Shown here piece after piece: positions 1 to 7,254 of a stretch of DNA of 22,548 nt (the first letter of the stretch is position 1; each line of letters opens with the position of its first letter). This DNA comes from Methylococcaceae bacterium (GTDB lineage Bacteria > Pseudomonadota > Gammaproteobacteria > Methylococcales > Methylococcaceae): the NCBI GenBank assembly GCA_012026715.1, contig VEPB01000410.1:1-22548 (forward strand). Reading direction: 5' to 3'. The notes under the pieces are model-generated. The model did not search any database and was not told where the DNA came from. It saw only the letters and a list, made by a program, of their open reading frames with translations. The position numbers and the translations under genes were made by a program.

Positions 1-182
1 AAGGCATTCACGACCTCGAGCAACCCGAGTATGCCGTGATGCAGCGGCCGTCACGCCGCCCTCACATTGCCTCCGGCGCAATACGCGATTAAACCGGTAT
101 TGCGCACTACGGCTTTTGGTCTTCCGGCTTCGAGTCCCCCAACCGCTGGTCGGATTCGCCTTTTGGGCAATATCCAGGTTTT

Positions 183-905
183 CTACCCGACCCGTTTGGT
201 TTCAACCCTACGCCTTCCGACTGCGCCCAGACCGCCCAACGCGCTGCCAAATAACCATACAGCGGCTGGAACAGGTACCGAAGCAACGTTGCCGGGTACG
301 ACGGCCCAAACATTACTGTATCTCGGAACTGCTCCGTTCATCAGGGTAAAGTTATTGATGGTTCCAAACAGCGGTCGCGCCACATCGGCGTTTGTGGCAC
401 TAGTCAGGTTCGAGGTCCAATAAAAGGGGGGAACCCAAGTAAACGGGGAAATCGCGCCTGATCCAGCGCCAAGCTGGGTGATGAGCGCCTGAGCTTCGCC
501 GCTGGTCGGCAACCGCCAGTTCGAAATGGTTTGGCTGCCATATTGGTAGGTGAAATTGTCTGCCCACGCCGTGGCGGCCCACCAGCTACCCATCCAGCGA
601 AAGAGCGAGGTGTTCTCGTACATAAAATCGCTTGCAGCGATCGTATGAGGACTGCCTAACGAGGGAGTCACGACCGTACCCAAGAGCGGTCCGGTGTATG
701 GATCGGCGACGGGATTGCTCGTCGAACCGGCGATGTTGTTGGTAAACGCATGGCCGTCGGAAATCCAGGTTACGTTGGACACATCGTCATAGATCAGCCC
801 ATTGCCGATGCTGGTCAGGCTGGCCTGCGATGAAGCGGAGAACAGGAACGACGACAATACCAATGCCGAAGTAATCGAGGCTCTTAAAGTCATGCAAATT
901 TTCAT
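183..905 (-). CDS. Secreted DUF1566-like protein with a VPxPA-CTERM sorting signal
   Basis: The 240-residue product opens with a signal peptide (residues 1-28, hydrophobic core 11-24, likely cut after an Ala-Ser-rich stretch). The middle carries features of the DUF1566/Lcl group found in many PEP-CTERM proteins: GLIYDD at 36-41, VTW near 45-47 and NWRLPT at 129-134. The C-terminus (about 210-233) is VPVPAAVWLFGSALGG followed by a basic RRR cluster, the tripartite signal recognised by exosortase-type enzymes in Gram-negative bacteria. The protein is therefore expected to be exported, processed at the membrane and anchored or released at the cell surface. I chose the ATG at 905 because the signal peptide starts there; a longer frame begins only with a TTG at 950. 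No exosortase gene lies in the window. Family placement of the central domain is moderately sure, the sorting signal very sure; the biological role is unknown. Confidence 0.85.
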   Translation of the reverse strand: MKICMTLRASITSALVLSSFLFSASSQASLTSIGNGLIYDDVSNVTWISDGHAFTNNIAGSTSNPVADPYTGPLLGTVVTPSLGSPHTIAASDFMYENTSLFRWMGSWWAATAWADNFTYQYGSQTISNWRLPTSGEAQALITQLGAGSGAISPFTWVPPFYWTSNLTSATNADVARPLFGTINNFTLMNGAVPRYSNVWAVVPGNVASVPVPAAVWLFGSALGGLGAVGRRRVETKRVG

Positions 906-933
906 GTCGGTTACTCGTGTATAGGTGGACGCG

Positions 934-956
934 ATAATACCCTGGCTCAATGAGCC
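934..956 (-). promoter_or_regulatory. Candidate -10 box and operator-like palindrome upstream of the VPxPA-CTERM gene
   Basis: On the minus strand TATTAT (934-939) lies 28 bases before the ATG at 905 and resembles a sigma-70 -10 box. Just upstream is a 13-base perfect palindrome, GGCTCAATGAGCC (944-956), which would fall between the -10 and -35 positions, where a repressor could block RNA polymerase. A good -35 box is not visible; CTTAAG about 16 bases upstream is the best match. This is a pattern reading only. Confidence 0.3.
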
Positions 957-1104
957 TTAAGCGGACCCTGCCTCGATAAAACGGACAAGCGATCTGCCGA
1001 AAACCCGACCCCTTCACGATAGCGCGCTGCCAAAGGTGACAAAGGGCGGGAATCAGGCCATCCGGTCGTTCATCTTCAAGACAACGACCAGAATTTGAAT
1101 GATG

Positions 1105-1140
1105 GCTTCAAGGCAAGAAGGCTCCAGTTGCCTTTGAAGC
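1105..1140. repeat. Hairpin-forming inverted repeat (possible REP-like unit)
   Basis: GCTTCAAGGCAA (1105-1116) and TTGCCTTTGAAGC (1128-1140) are inverted copies differing by one extra T, around an 11-base loop. There is no T-tract on the exit side in either direction, so it is not an obvious intrinsic terminator. It lies about 150 bases from a relic of a REP-associated transposase, which makes a REP-type palindrome possible, though I see no second copy in the window. Confidence 0.45.
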
Positions 1141-1275
1141 AAAAAAAGCACCAACGGCGATTAGCCGATTCTGAACGGGGCCCGATTCATCGTGCCCACA
1201 CAAACTTCGAGGGAAATGCCGCACTCTGTGTGATTTCGCGTGGCAGGGTACCGTTACGGCGACCTATTCTGCTCG

Positions 1276-1371
1276 ATTCCGATCGGTGGTTCGGATCACC
1301 TGCACTCCATCTGGACGCTGCCACCCGGCGATGACAACCTCGCTATCCGCTGGTGGCGGATCAAGAATGCT
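1276..1371 (+). pseudogene. Relic of a REP-associated tyrosine transposase (RAYT/Y1 family)
   Basis: A single frame reads SDHLHSIWTLPPGDDN followed by RWWRIK. This matches the most conserved block of RAYT proteins, where xDHLHxxWTLPxxDxD is followed by TRWRLIK. The HLH is the HUH metal-binding motif of Y1 transposases. Upstream the expected hydrophobic strand is corrupted (IGGS where VVLP is usual), and the catalytic-tyrosine part is not recognisable downstream, so only about 30 codons survive. The rest of the gene-poor stretch 957-1551 holds a hairpin at 1105-1140 and otherwise nothing I recognise. RAYTs mobilise REP palindromes; this copy cannot be functional. Confidence 0.6.
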
Positions 1372-1551
1372 CCGATTGGCAAGGCGCAATCGAACGCACA
1401 AAATTTGTTTCCGTAAGATTCCGCTGCGCCGATAGCAACTTCTACGACCTATTGTTCGCCGGCACCGAACGGGAAACACCTTGTCTCATCGCAGCCAACA
1501 GCGACTACCGTATGATCGGGTCATCGCCAACACCCGCCCGGACCCGCAAGC

Positions 1552-2106
1552 ATGAGCAAGATCGGCATCTTTTTCGGCACCGAAACCGGCACCACCCGGC
1601 TGATCGCCAAGAAAATCCACAAGAAACTGGGGGACGACATCGCCGCCAAGCCGGTCAACGTCAATCGTTCATCCCTCGACGACTTGCTGCAGTACGACGC
1701 CTTGATCCTTGGAACGCCCAGCTACGGCGAGGGCGACCTGCCATGCCGCCGGATCGGCTGCCTGGAGTCCAATTGGGAAGAACTGCTGGCACAGTTCGAC
1801 AATGCCGACTTCTCCGGCAAGCGGGTGGCCCTGTTCGGGCTCGGCGCCCAGGAGCGCTACTCGGACCGTTTCGCCAGTTCGCTGTTCCGGCTCTATGAGG
1901 CGTTCAAGGGATACGGCGCCGAAATCGTCGGCGGATGGAACACCGAGGGCTACACCTTCGAGCACTCCGCCGCTGTGGTCGACGGCCAGTTCGTCGGACT
2001 GGTCATCGACCAGCGCACCCAAAGCATGTTCACCGACGAACGCATCGATGCCTGGCTCGCCCAGGTCAAACCGCTGCTGCTGGAGAAATTCGCCGCCCCC
2101 GCATGA
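1552..2106 (+). CDS. Long-chain flavodoxin, NifF-like
   Basis: This 184-residue protein is a small FMN electron carrier of the cytoplasm. The phosphate-binding loop GTETGTT is at residues 9-15, the 50s loop GTPSYGEGDLP at 54-64 and the 90s loop GLGAQERYSDRF at 96-107. The long-chain insertion follows, and the family C-terminus TDERIDAWLAQVKP is at 161-174. The segment after the 50s loop (about 64-76, ending CLESNWEE) is longer than in housekeeping FldA and resembles the insertion in NifF flavodoxins that serve nitrogenase. No nif genes are visible here, so the partner is unknown. The 90s loop is odd: the usual GLGDQ reads GLGAQ, losing the acidic residue next to the FMN ring, while Tyr103, which normally stacks on the flavin, is kept. 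The ribosome site is weak (GGACCCGCAAGC before ATG). The family call is very sure, the NifF subtype moderate. Confidence 0.93.
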   Translation: MSKIGIFFGTETGTTRLIAKKIHKKLGDDIAAKPVNVNRSSLDDLLQYDALILGTPSYGEGDLPCRRIGCLESNWEELLAQFDNADFSGKRVALFGLGAQERYSDRFASSLFRLYEAFKGYGAEIVGGWNTEGYTFEHSAAVVDGQFVGLVIDQRTQSMFTDERIDAWLAQVKPLLLEKFAAPA

Positions 2107-2244
2107 GCTTACCGCCTGCCCGCATCGGTTGCGGTGACGGCAACAACGGCGTCCGGCGCGAAACCAGGGATCGCTTTCAGCGGTCTCAGTTCGGTGATGG
2201 CACTTCGCCAATAGCTGAAAATCCCCAGTCGTTCGGACAAATGC

Positions 2245-2562
2245 ATGGCCGAGCATCCACCCAACGGGCTTGTACCGCAGAAGCGTTGGTCTCAACTCGT
2301 CACGCAGGAGAGCAACGCGCTGGATCTGGAACCGGGTGTCTTCACCTGGAGTGATCCGGCCGCCATTGCCCGGTCCTTGATGCGCGCGGCCGAGGCCAGC
2401 AATCGCCGAAAATCCTCCCCCTTCCGCTCGGCAATGTCGATGTTGACCTTCTACATCAACCGCGCCGGTTCGCGACTCTCCAGCGACCAACTGATTCGAC
2501 TCGAAGTCGCGAAAGATGAACTACGGTCGCTCTATGGCCGCTCACGCAAGGTTTCCGCATAG
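2245..2562 (+). CDS. DUF3175 family protein
   Basis: This is a 105-residue soluble, basic protein. It carries the signature of DUF3175: KRWSQLVTQESNALDLEPGV (about 13-32), IARSLMRAAEAS (41-52), RRKSSPFRSAMSMLTFYINR (54-73), and a C-terminal VAKDELRSLYGR helix. The family has no established biochemical function; such proteins are widespread in proteobacteria, and their helical, basic character would suit nucleic-acid contact, but that is speculation. The gene begins 138 bases after the flavodoxin on the same strand and could share its transcript. An ATG at 2241 lies in another frame, and the ribosome site is poor, so the start is less sure than the family. A short GGGG-CGA-CCCC inverted repeat follows the stop. 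Confidence 0.85.
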   Translation: MAEHPPNGLVPQKRWSQLVTQESNALDLEPGVFTWSDPAAIARSLMRAAEASNRRKSSPFRSAMSMLTFYINRAGSRLSSDQLIRLEVAKDELRSLYGRSRKVSA

Positions 2563-2598
2563 CCGGCCGCTGGGGCGACCCCCCTGTCATGGAAATAA

Positions 2599-2816
2599 GG
2601 AACCCTCTCTCTGTGGGAGAGCCCGATGTGCGATGTCTCGCACCGGATTGTTCCCAAGAACCAAGGTGTAGGGAGGGCAAACGGCATGGGGTTTACCCAC
2701 CGCAGCGGTGGGCAGATGGAGCCTGCCCACCCTACCTTGAACGGTCGTTTCATCGATGGGTTTCCGGGTAGGGCTTAGCAACACCATGGGCGTGCAACCC
2801 TAAGACACCCGCACGG
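2599..2816. repeat. Intergenic repeat patch (GTAGGG terminal inverted repeats)
   Basis: This gene-free stretch holds several repeat signatures. GGAACCCTCTC (2599-2609) recurs exactly at 6640-6650. GTAGGGAGGGC (2668-2678) and GCCCACCCTAC (2725-2735) are terminal inverted repeats with one mismatch around a 46-base centre. Inside them is a perfect 8-base inverted repeat, CCCACCGC-A-GCGGTGGG (2696-2712). A second, weaker CTTAG/CTAAG pair follows near 2774-2805. Elements with GTAGGGTGGGC ends are known as non-coding palindromic repeats in many gammaproteobacteria, resembling MITEs. Confidence 0.65.
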
Positions 2817-4637
2817 TTAAGGGCAAACCGGCGCGCCCAAGCGGGTGCCGCCAGTGGTGACGATCCGGTTCCAGGGGCCCGACGGAACGGTGCCAGCCTC
2901 CACAAAGCGCCAGGCCGTCGGAGTGATGCCATCGGCCAGCTTCAGGCAATCCCGCAAGGCCGGCGACACGTCCAGTCCTGCCCGGTGGTTTCGGCGGCTG
3001 CGCGGCTGGGCGGCACCGAACACGTAACGGGCGGCGTTCTCGCCGAAGGGGCCGACGTCCTCCCACTGGCCGTAGCAGGTCTGATCGCCGCGGACCACCT
3101 CCACCCAACGGTTCTTCAGCAGGGATTGTCCATCGCCAAGCGGGACCGAACTCGCCCACGGCACCAGGCTTGGCACCGAATCCTTGCGCACCCCGTCTCC
3201 GTCCAAGTCGTTATACGGCAAGGCGATGTAGAACGGATTCTCCATGGGTGTGAAACCGGCCGGCAGATCGCCGTTGCGCGCATCCGGTGAATCGACGCCG
3301 CCATAGCTCTCCATCCAGCACTCATCCCAGGCGCTATCCAGGTTGGCGATGCCGCCGTTGGCGGATCCGGCCTCCTCGCCGACCCAGAATACCGTGGTGG
3401 AGATGCCGGTGTGGTAGCTGTGCAGCCGTCGGGCGCGGCTGGAACGGAGGTTGCCGACAGCATCGCGGGCCGTGACCCACCAGATCAGGTCATGCCAGCC
3501 GTTTTGCCCGGCCAGGGCCAGAAGGCCCCGCCATTGCGCCGCTGTCGGCGTGAAACGGGTTTCGGTCAACGCGGGCTTGCCCGCCGGGACTACCCGCAGC
3601 TGCCGGTAGGACTCGGTTCCGGTGAACACCAAGCGGTATTCGACCGCGCCTCCGGACGCCGTCCAGCTGAATTCGGGAATCCCATCGGGCGCGGCCACCG
3701 CCCCGTCGGCCGGAGCCGTCAGGACAACCTCCGGCCCGCCGGCGGGCGGGTGCCCGGCCACCTCGACGTAACGATCGAGGCTGCGGGGCGGGGTCAGCGG
3801 CACATAGCCACGGGCCTCGGCACGGCTGTAGAAGGCATCGCGCAGCTTGCGCCGGGTCGGGTAGTCGATGGCGACCACCGTCTTGCCAGCATCGCGGAAT
3901 AGGTCAAGCCAGGCGGTGACCTGGTCGGTGTGCCGACGGCTCTGCGGGCGGTTACCCAAGGTCCAGGTGTCCTCGGCGCCGATGCCGTCGACCGCCTGCA
4001 CATAGCTCGGATCGATCGCGCCGAGGCCCGCCCCGTTTTGTGGATAGACCAGGAAACCGGGGCGGCGCTGGCGACCGTAATCGGCCAGGGCCTGGACCAG
4101 GGTCACCATGTCGGCAGCCGCCGTCGGCCTCTGGTTCTTGCCATCGGGTCCCCAGTATTCGTAAGCGTCGACGATATCCAGGTAGATCCCGTCGAAACCC
4201 TGGGCGAGGATGCGGTCCAGGTAGGCGCCGTCGGATCCGAACAGCAGCGCCTGCCAGGCCGGATCCCAATAGCGGACCTTGTAGTTGCCCGGCCAGTCGG
4301 GATTGATCGACCCCAGCCACGACGGTGGCTGCTTGCGCCAGGACGGCTGCCAGTAGTACCGGTAGTCCTCCGCCTCGCCGATGCTCAGGTAGGCCAGGAC
4401 GGTGCGCTTGCCGCCATCCCGCAACCGCTCGATTTCGGCAGGAGTCCATTCGCCCGCGGCGGTGCCGTCGTGGCTGTAGTCGGTCACGACCAGGGAATAG
4501 GAGGACGCGGCAACCTGGCCGATGTCCAGGCCCTGCAACTGATACAGCAGGTTGCCGGGGGGCGCCGCAGCCACCCCGGTCACGGCCAAAACGATGCCCG
4601 CGAAGATTCCTGCCACCCTGTTTAGGTCTAATCTCAT
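2817..4637 (-). CDS. Secreted GH114-like glycoside hydrolase with Fn3-like and C-terminal DPBB-like domains
   Basis: This 606-residue exported protein has a signal peptide at about 1-25 (ending VAAAP). Residues 28-295 are a TIM-barrel-like domain of the GH114 / MJ1477-TM1410 group (endo-alpha-1,4-polygalactosaminidase relatives). It shows VVTDYSHDG (50-58), YLSIGEAEDYRYYW (83-96), the acidic strand end GFDGIYLDIVDAYEYW (147-162) with candidate catalytic acids Asp149, Asp154 and Asp157, and GIGAEDTW (218-225). Residues about 301-405 look like a fibronectin-III/Ig strand domain. Residues about 410-606 form a separate module with YIALPYND (470-477), CYGQWEDVGPFGE (521-533) and GLDVSPALRDCLKL (554-567). 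That layout recalls the double-psi beta-barrel of RlpA (DRGPF then DLS-A-A--L-L), though this is my inference. It probably acts on a secreted or envelope polysaccharide. The start at 4637 has a good AAAGGAGATCCCAGG site; 58 further upstream codons in frame lack one. The gene stands alone. Confidence 0.82.
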   Translation of the reverse strand: MRLDLNRVAGIFAGIVLAVTGVAAAPPGNLLYQLQGLDIGQVAASSYSLVVTDYSHDGTAAGEWTPAEIERLRDGGKRTVLAYLSIGEAEDYRYYWQPSWRKQPPSWLGSINPDWPGNYKVRYWDPAWQALLFGSDGAYLDRILAQGFDGIYLDIVDAYEYWGPDGKNQRPTAAADMVTLVQALADYGRQRRPGFLVYPQNGAGLGAIDPSYVQAVDGIGAEDTWTLGNRPQSRRHTDQVTAWLDLFRDAGKTVVAIDYPTRRKLRDAFYSRAEARGYVPLTPPRSLDRYVEVAGHPPAGGPEVVLTAPADGAVAAPDGIPEFSWTASGGAVEYRLVFTGTESYRQLRVVPAGKPALTETRFTPTAAQWRGLLALAGQNGWHDLIWWVTARDAVGNLRSSRARRLHSYHTGISTTVFWVGEEAGSANGGIANLDSAWDECWMESYGGVDSPDARNGDLPAGFTPMENPFYIALPYNDLDGDGVRKDSVPSLVPWASSVPLGDGQSLLKNRWVEVVRGDQTCYGQWEDVGPFGENAARYVFGAAQPRSRRNHRAGLDVSPALRDCLKLADGITPTAWRFVEAGTVPSGPWNRIVTTGGTRLGAPVCP

Positions 4638-4844
4638 CCTGGGATCTCCTTTGACGACACGGTCCTGCGGAAGATCTGCCGAGACGGCGGCGTCCGCAGG
4701 CGCCGTCCGATCGCTCGAAGAATTCAGCGAAACCCACCACGACCGACAAGTGCCGCGACAGCCGCAGGCCACAGTGTACCCGCTGAGTTTGATGGGATCG
4801 AGGCGCGGCATCCATGGGATTCAGCGCACCCGGCGCGGGCGATG

Positions 4845-4871
4845 GCGGCGGTCGCCACTGGCGACCGCCGC
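4845..4871. repeat. Strong 12-bp hairpin in the gap between two minus-strand genes
   Basis: GCGGCGGTCGCC (4845-4856) and GGCGACCGCCGC (4860-4871) pair perfectly around the loop ACT. It lies 91 bases past the stop of the small secreted protein gene and about 210 bases ahead of the GH114 gene. Neither side carries a T-tract, so it may stabilise or insulate the upstream mRNA rather than act as a classical terminator. The rest of the 324-base gap (4638-4961) shows no gene. Confidence 0.55.
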
Positions 4872-4961
4872 GTCGAGCGGTCTGGGCCGCCCAGGGGCAG
4901 CCCAGTCTTTCATCGGCCCCGTTGCGGGGACCGGCTTGAACGGCGAATTACCGAAACCAAA

Positions 4962-5345
4962 TCATTGGGCAGGAATCGCCATCATGTAGGCCGCACCATT
5001 GTCGTAGACCGCCACCGCACGGGCACTGGAAGCCGGTCTGTTGGTGATGAACTTGCAGTACACCCCGTCACCGTTGACGTCGCCCAAAGCGGTACCTGCC
5101 CCCGGTTGCAGCGATCCGGTCAGTGGCTGCGGATCGGTCAGGATCGTCCCGTCGTACTTGTGAATTTCGATGGTATAGGTCATCGGCTTCTTGCCGACGT
5201 TGACGATGTCGCAATAGATCCGGCCATTGGTGCCCCATCCGGACAGAGCCGGGGCGGTCGTGAGCGTGGCGGCGCCGGCGCCGATCGAAAAACTTGCCGC
5301 GGCGGCGAGGATCAAACTGGCGCATATAGGCGATTTTCTGATCAT
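4962..5345 (-). CDS. Small secreted protein of unknown function
   Basis: This is a 127-residue product with a classic signal peptide: MIRK, a hydrophobic run at about 8-24, then GAGAA with likely cleavage near residue 26. The mature part (about 100 residues) reads as alternating short strands with two cysteines (Cys45 and Cys97), which could form a disulphide in the periplasm. Visible stretches include GWGTNGRIYCDIVNVGKKP, TYTIEIHKYDGT and LGDVNGDGVYCKF. The pattern suggests a small beta-sandwich of the kind that decorates envelope proteins, but I do not recognise the family. The ATG at 5345 is preceded by GAAGGTATCTGGAAGA. A much longer open frame runs upstream, but it is the antisense of the oxidoreductase gene and should be ignored. 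Confidence 0.72.
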   Translation of the reverse strand: MIRKSPICASLILAAAASFSIGAGAATLTTAPALSGWGTNGRIYCDIVNVGKKPMTYTIEIHKYDGTILTDPQPLTGSLQPGAGTALGDVNGDGVYCKFITNRPASSARAVAVYDNGAAYMMAIPAQ

Positions 5346-5558
5346 TCTTCCAGATACCTTCGATTTGATTGATGGGATAGTCAGTGAACCGGCCAGCGGC
5401 GGCGTTCGCACCGTTTCTTCATCGAACCCGCCGACCGGCCGGGTATTGAGTATAGGCGCCTTGCGGTTGGCGGTTCGGCCCGGAGTAGCCCCCCCCCGAG
5501 ACAAAGGTATCGTCCAGCGACTAATATGGCCCTCCGCATCCGCAACAGAGGGCGAGCC

Positions 5559-6572
5559 ATGAACGACCGAACCAAACTCCGCTGGGGCATCCTGGGGGCT
5601 GCCCGGGTCAATGAAAGGCTGCTGCCGGCGATCGTGGAGGCCTCCAATTCCAGACTGGTAGCCATCGCCAGCCGCCGACCGGGCGCCGCCGCCGAAACTC
5701 TGGCGAAATATGCGCCGCAAGCCCAGGGGGTGAAGATCCACGATCAGCCCGAAGATCTGCTGGCTGACACCGAGGTTCAGGCGGTGTACCTTCCCATGGC
5801 TAACCGGGAACATGCGGAATGGGCGCTCAAGGCGATCGCCAGGGGCAAGCATGTGCTGATCGAAAAGCCCATGGCGCTGACCGTGGCCGACATCGATGCC
5901 ATCGAGGCCGCCGCCAGACAGCACGGCGTGACGGTGATGGAAGGCTTCATGTACCGCTTCCACCCCCAGCATGCACGGGTAGGGGAGCTGATCGAGTCGG
6001 GGGTGATCGGCGAGGTGAGGCTGGTGCGTACCGCCTACTCCTTCCTGATGCGGCCGGCACGCATGTATCGGCTGGCCGATCCCATCGCGCGAGGTGGCGG
6101 CGCCATGTGGGACATCGGCTGCTACGCCATTCATTCCGGCCGGATGTGGTTCAAGGATCCCCCGCAGGCGGTGAGCGCGATCGCGACGCTGAACGACAAC
6201 GGCGCCGACACCACCACCTCCGGCATCGTCGACTACGGCGGCGGACGGCGGCTCCATTTCGACTTCAGCTTCGAATGCGGACGCCGCTCGGAATATCTGA
6301 TCAACGGCACCAAGGGCTGGATCCGCTGCCATACGGTCTGGCAACTGCCGGGTGACCTGCCGGTGGTCTCCTGGGCCACCGACGACGGCTGCGGCACCGA
6401 GGAACGGCTGCCGGTGGCCAACCATTTTCGGCTGGAGATCGAGCATTTCAGCGATTGCGCGCTGACCGGCAAGCCACCAGCGCTTTCGTTCGAGGACGCC
6501 CGGGCCAATTGCCGGCTGATCGTGGCCGCCTTGCAATCCGCGGCGGAAGGAAAGCTTGTCCGGTTAGGTTAG
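5559..6572 (+). CDS. Gfo/Idh/MocA-family NAD(P)-dependent oxidoreductase
   Basis: This is a 337-residue cytoplasmic dehydrogenase of the glucose-fructose oxidoreductase / inositol dehydrogenase family. The N-terminal Rossmann fold starts with RWGILGAARV (8-17), the dinucleotide loop. LPMANREHAEWALKAIARGK leads into HVLIEKPMAL, with the diagnostic Glu-Lys-Pro at 102-104; this lysine is the family's catalytic residue. EGFMYRFHP (128-136) and GGGAMWDIGCYAIHSGRMW (179-197) line the substrate pocket, including the Asp and His pair at 185 and 192. The C-terminal half is the substrate and oligomer domain. Members oxidise or epimerise sugars, sugar nucleotides or dihydrodiols; the substrate cannot be read here. 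I chose the ATG at 5559, with GAGGG six bases upstream, over an in-frame ATG at 5526. It is divergent from the small secreted protein gene, with 213 bases between them. Confidence 0.92.
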   Translation: MNDRTKLRWGILGAARVNERLLPAIVEASNSRLVAIASRRPGAAAETLAKYAPQAQGVKIHDQPEDLLADTEVQAVYLPMANREHAEWALKAIARGKHVLIEKPMALTVADIDAIEAAARQHGVTVMEGFMYRFHPQHARVGELIESGVIGEVRLVRTAYSFLMRPARMYRLADPIARGGGAMWDIGCYAIHSGRMWFKDPPQAVSAIATLNDNGADTTTSGIVDYGGGRRLHFDFSFECGRRSEYLINGTKGWIRCHTVWQLPGDLPVVSWATDDGCGTEERLPVANHFRLEIEHFSDCALTGKPPALSFEDARANCRLIVAALQSAAEGKLVRLG

Positions 6573-6639
6573 GATTCGGCCCAAAATAACTTCCCCGACT
6601 TCTCGCCGGAGGGAGTCCAAGCCCACCGGGTCGAATTCT

Positions 6640-6795
6640 GGAACCCTCTCCCCGCGGGAAGGTCCGCGACTCAAGCGGACGTTTGCGATTGGAGGAGCGG
6701 CAGGGTGAGGGCCAAGCGCCTGATGTTTCAACACGCTTACCGCAAGCACGAGGCGCCTGGGCCCTCACCCCAACCCCTCTCCCGCGGGAGAGGGG
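6640..6795. repeat. Palindromic intergenic repeat element
   Basis: The element begins with GGAACCCTCTCCCCGCGGG (6640 on; its first 11 bases match 2599-2609). GGGTGAGGGCC (6703-6713) pairs perfectly with GGCCCTCACCC (6760-6770), continued inward by GCGCCT (6716-6721) and AGGCGC (6751-6756). It ends with a perfect 22-base palindrome (6774-6795, half-site CCCCTCTCCCG). Such CCCTCTCCC/GGGAGAGGG palindromes are common dispersed repeats in proteobacteria. The gap 6573-6975 holds no gene that I can support; beyond 6796 I see nothing. Confidence 0.7.
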
Positions 6796-6975
6796 CTTCA
6801 ACGCGATCCCATCGGGACTGCGCCCAGAAATATCCGTCGGGGACGGACTTCCGGGAGTTTATTGTCGACCACATCCTTAGGCTTGAAGCGCGACGGCTAT
6901 AGGGGCGCGAAGGGCACCGCACTCGGGCAGAGAGCGGTAGCCGTCAGAATTTTTGGCTGGAATTGGAGCGATCCA

Positions 6976-7254
6976 TCAGAACAGATGAATCGACGAAGCG
7001 AACCACTGGGACCGTACGGTTGCCAGATACACGTTGTTTTCCCTGGTACCGTAGGAATTGCGCGGAACCAGTTTCTTGCGGATGCGGGGACGTCCCTTGC
7101 GAAAGGAGATCTTCACCACCATTTGCCGATTGCTCAGCGCGCCGAGCGCCTGCTTTTGCACCAGGCAGGTCAAGTCGCTTTTCAGCTCTAGCGCCTTCTG
7201 ATAGGCGGAGGCGACCGCTTCCTTGGAGCTATTGAAGGTACCCAATACGTGCAT
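6976..7254 (-). CDS. Small basic hypothetical protein
   Basis: This is a 92-residue soluble protein that I do not recognise. The N-terminal half (about 1-45) is predicted helical (SSKEAVASAYQKALELKSDL) with one cysteine. A strongly basic, strand-like segment follows, VKISFRKGRPRIRKKLVPR (about 47-65), and the end is aromatic (NNVYLATVRSQWF). The charge suggests nucleic-acid or anionic-surface binding, which is only a guess. The start is supported by GGGGAAAATC directly before ATG. It sits between a repeat element and an IS fragment with no same-strand partner, so it could be an orphan of horizontally acquired DNA. A real gene is more likely than not. Confidence 0.5.
   Translation of the reverse strand: MHVLGTFNSSKEAVASAYQKALELKSDLTCLVQKQALGALSNRQMVVKISFRKGRPRIRKKLVPRNSYGTRENNVYLATVRSQWFASSIHLF

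Noticed and set aside
3..92. Open plus-strand frame at the left edge ending in TAA (last residues HIASGAIRD)
   Set aside because: It could be the tail of an upstream gene, but only 29 codons are visible and nothing in them is recognisable.
1353..1898. 181-codon plus-strand frame overlapping the flavodoxin start
   Set aside because: It overlaps the flavodoxin in another frame and has an Arg/Pro-rich shadow composition.
5346..6536. Long minus-strand open frame fused upstream of the small secreted protein
   Set aside because: It is the antisense of the Gfo/Idh/MocA gene; the signal peptide and ribosome site place the real start at 5345.
2599..6795. Short repeated palindromes considered as a CRISPR array
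   Set aside because: There are only two related copies 4 kb apart, with no regular spacers and no cas genes.
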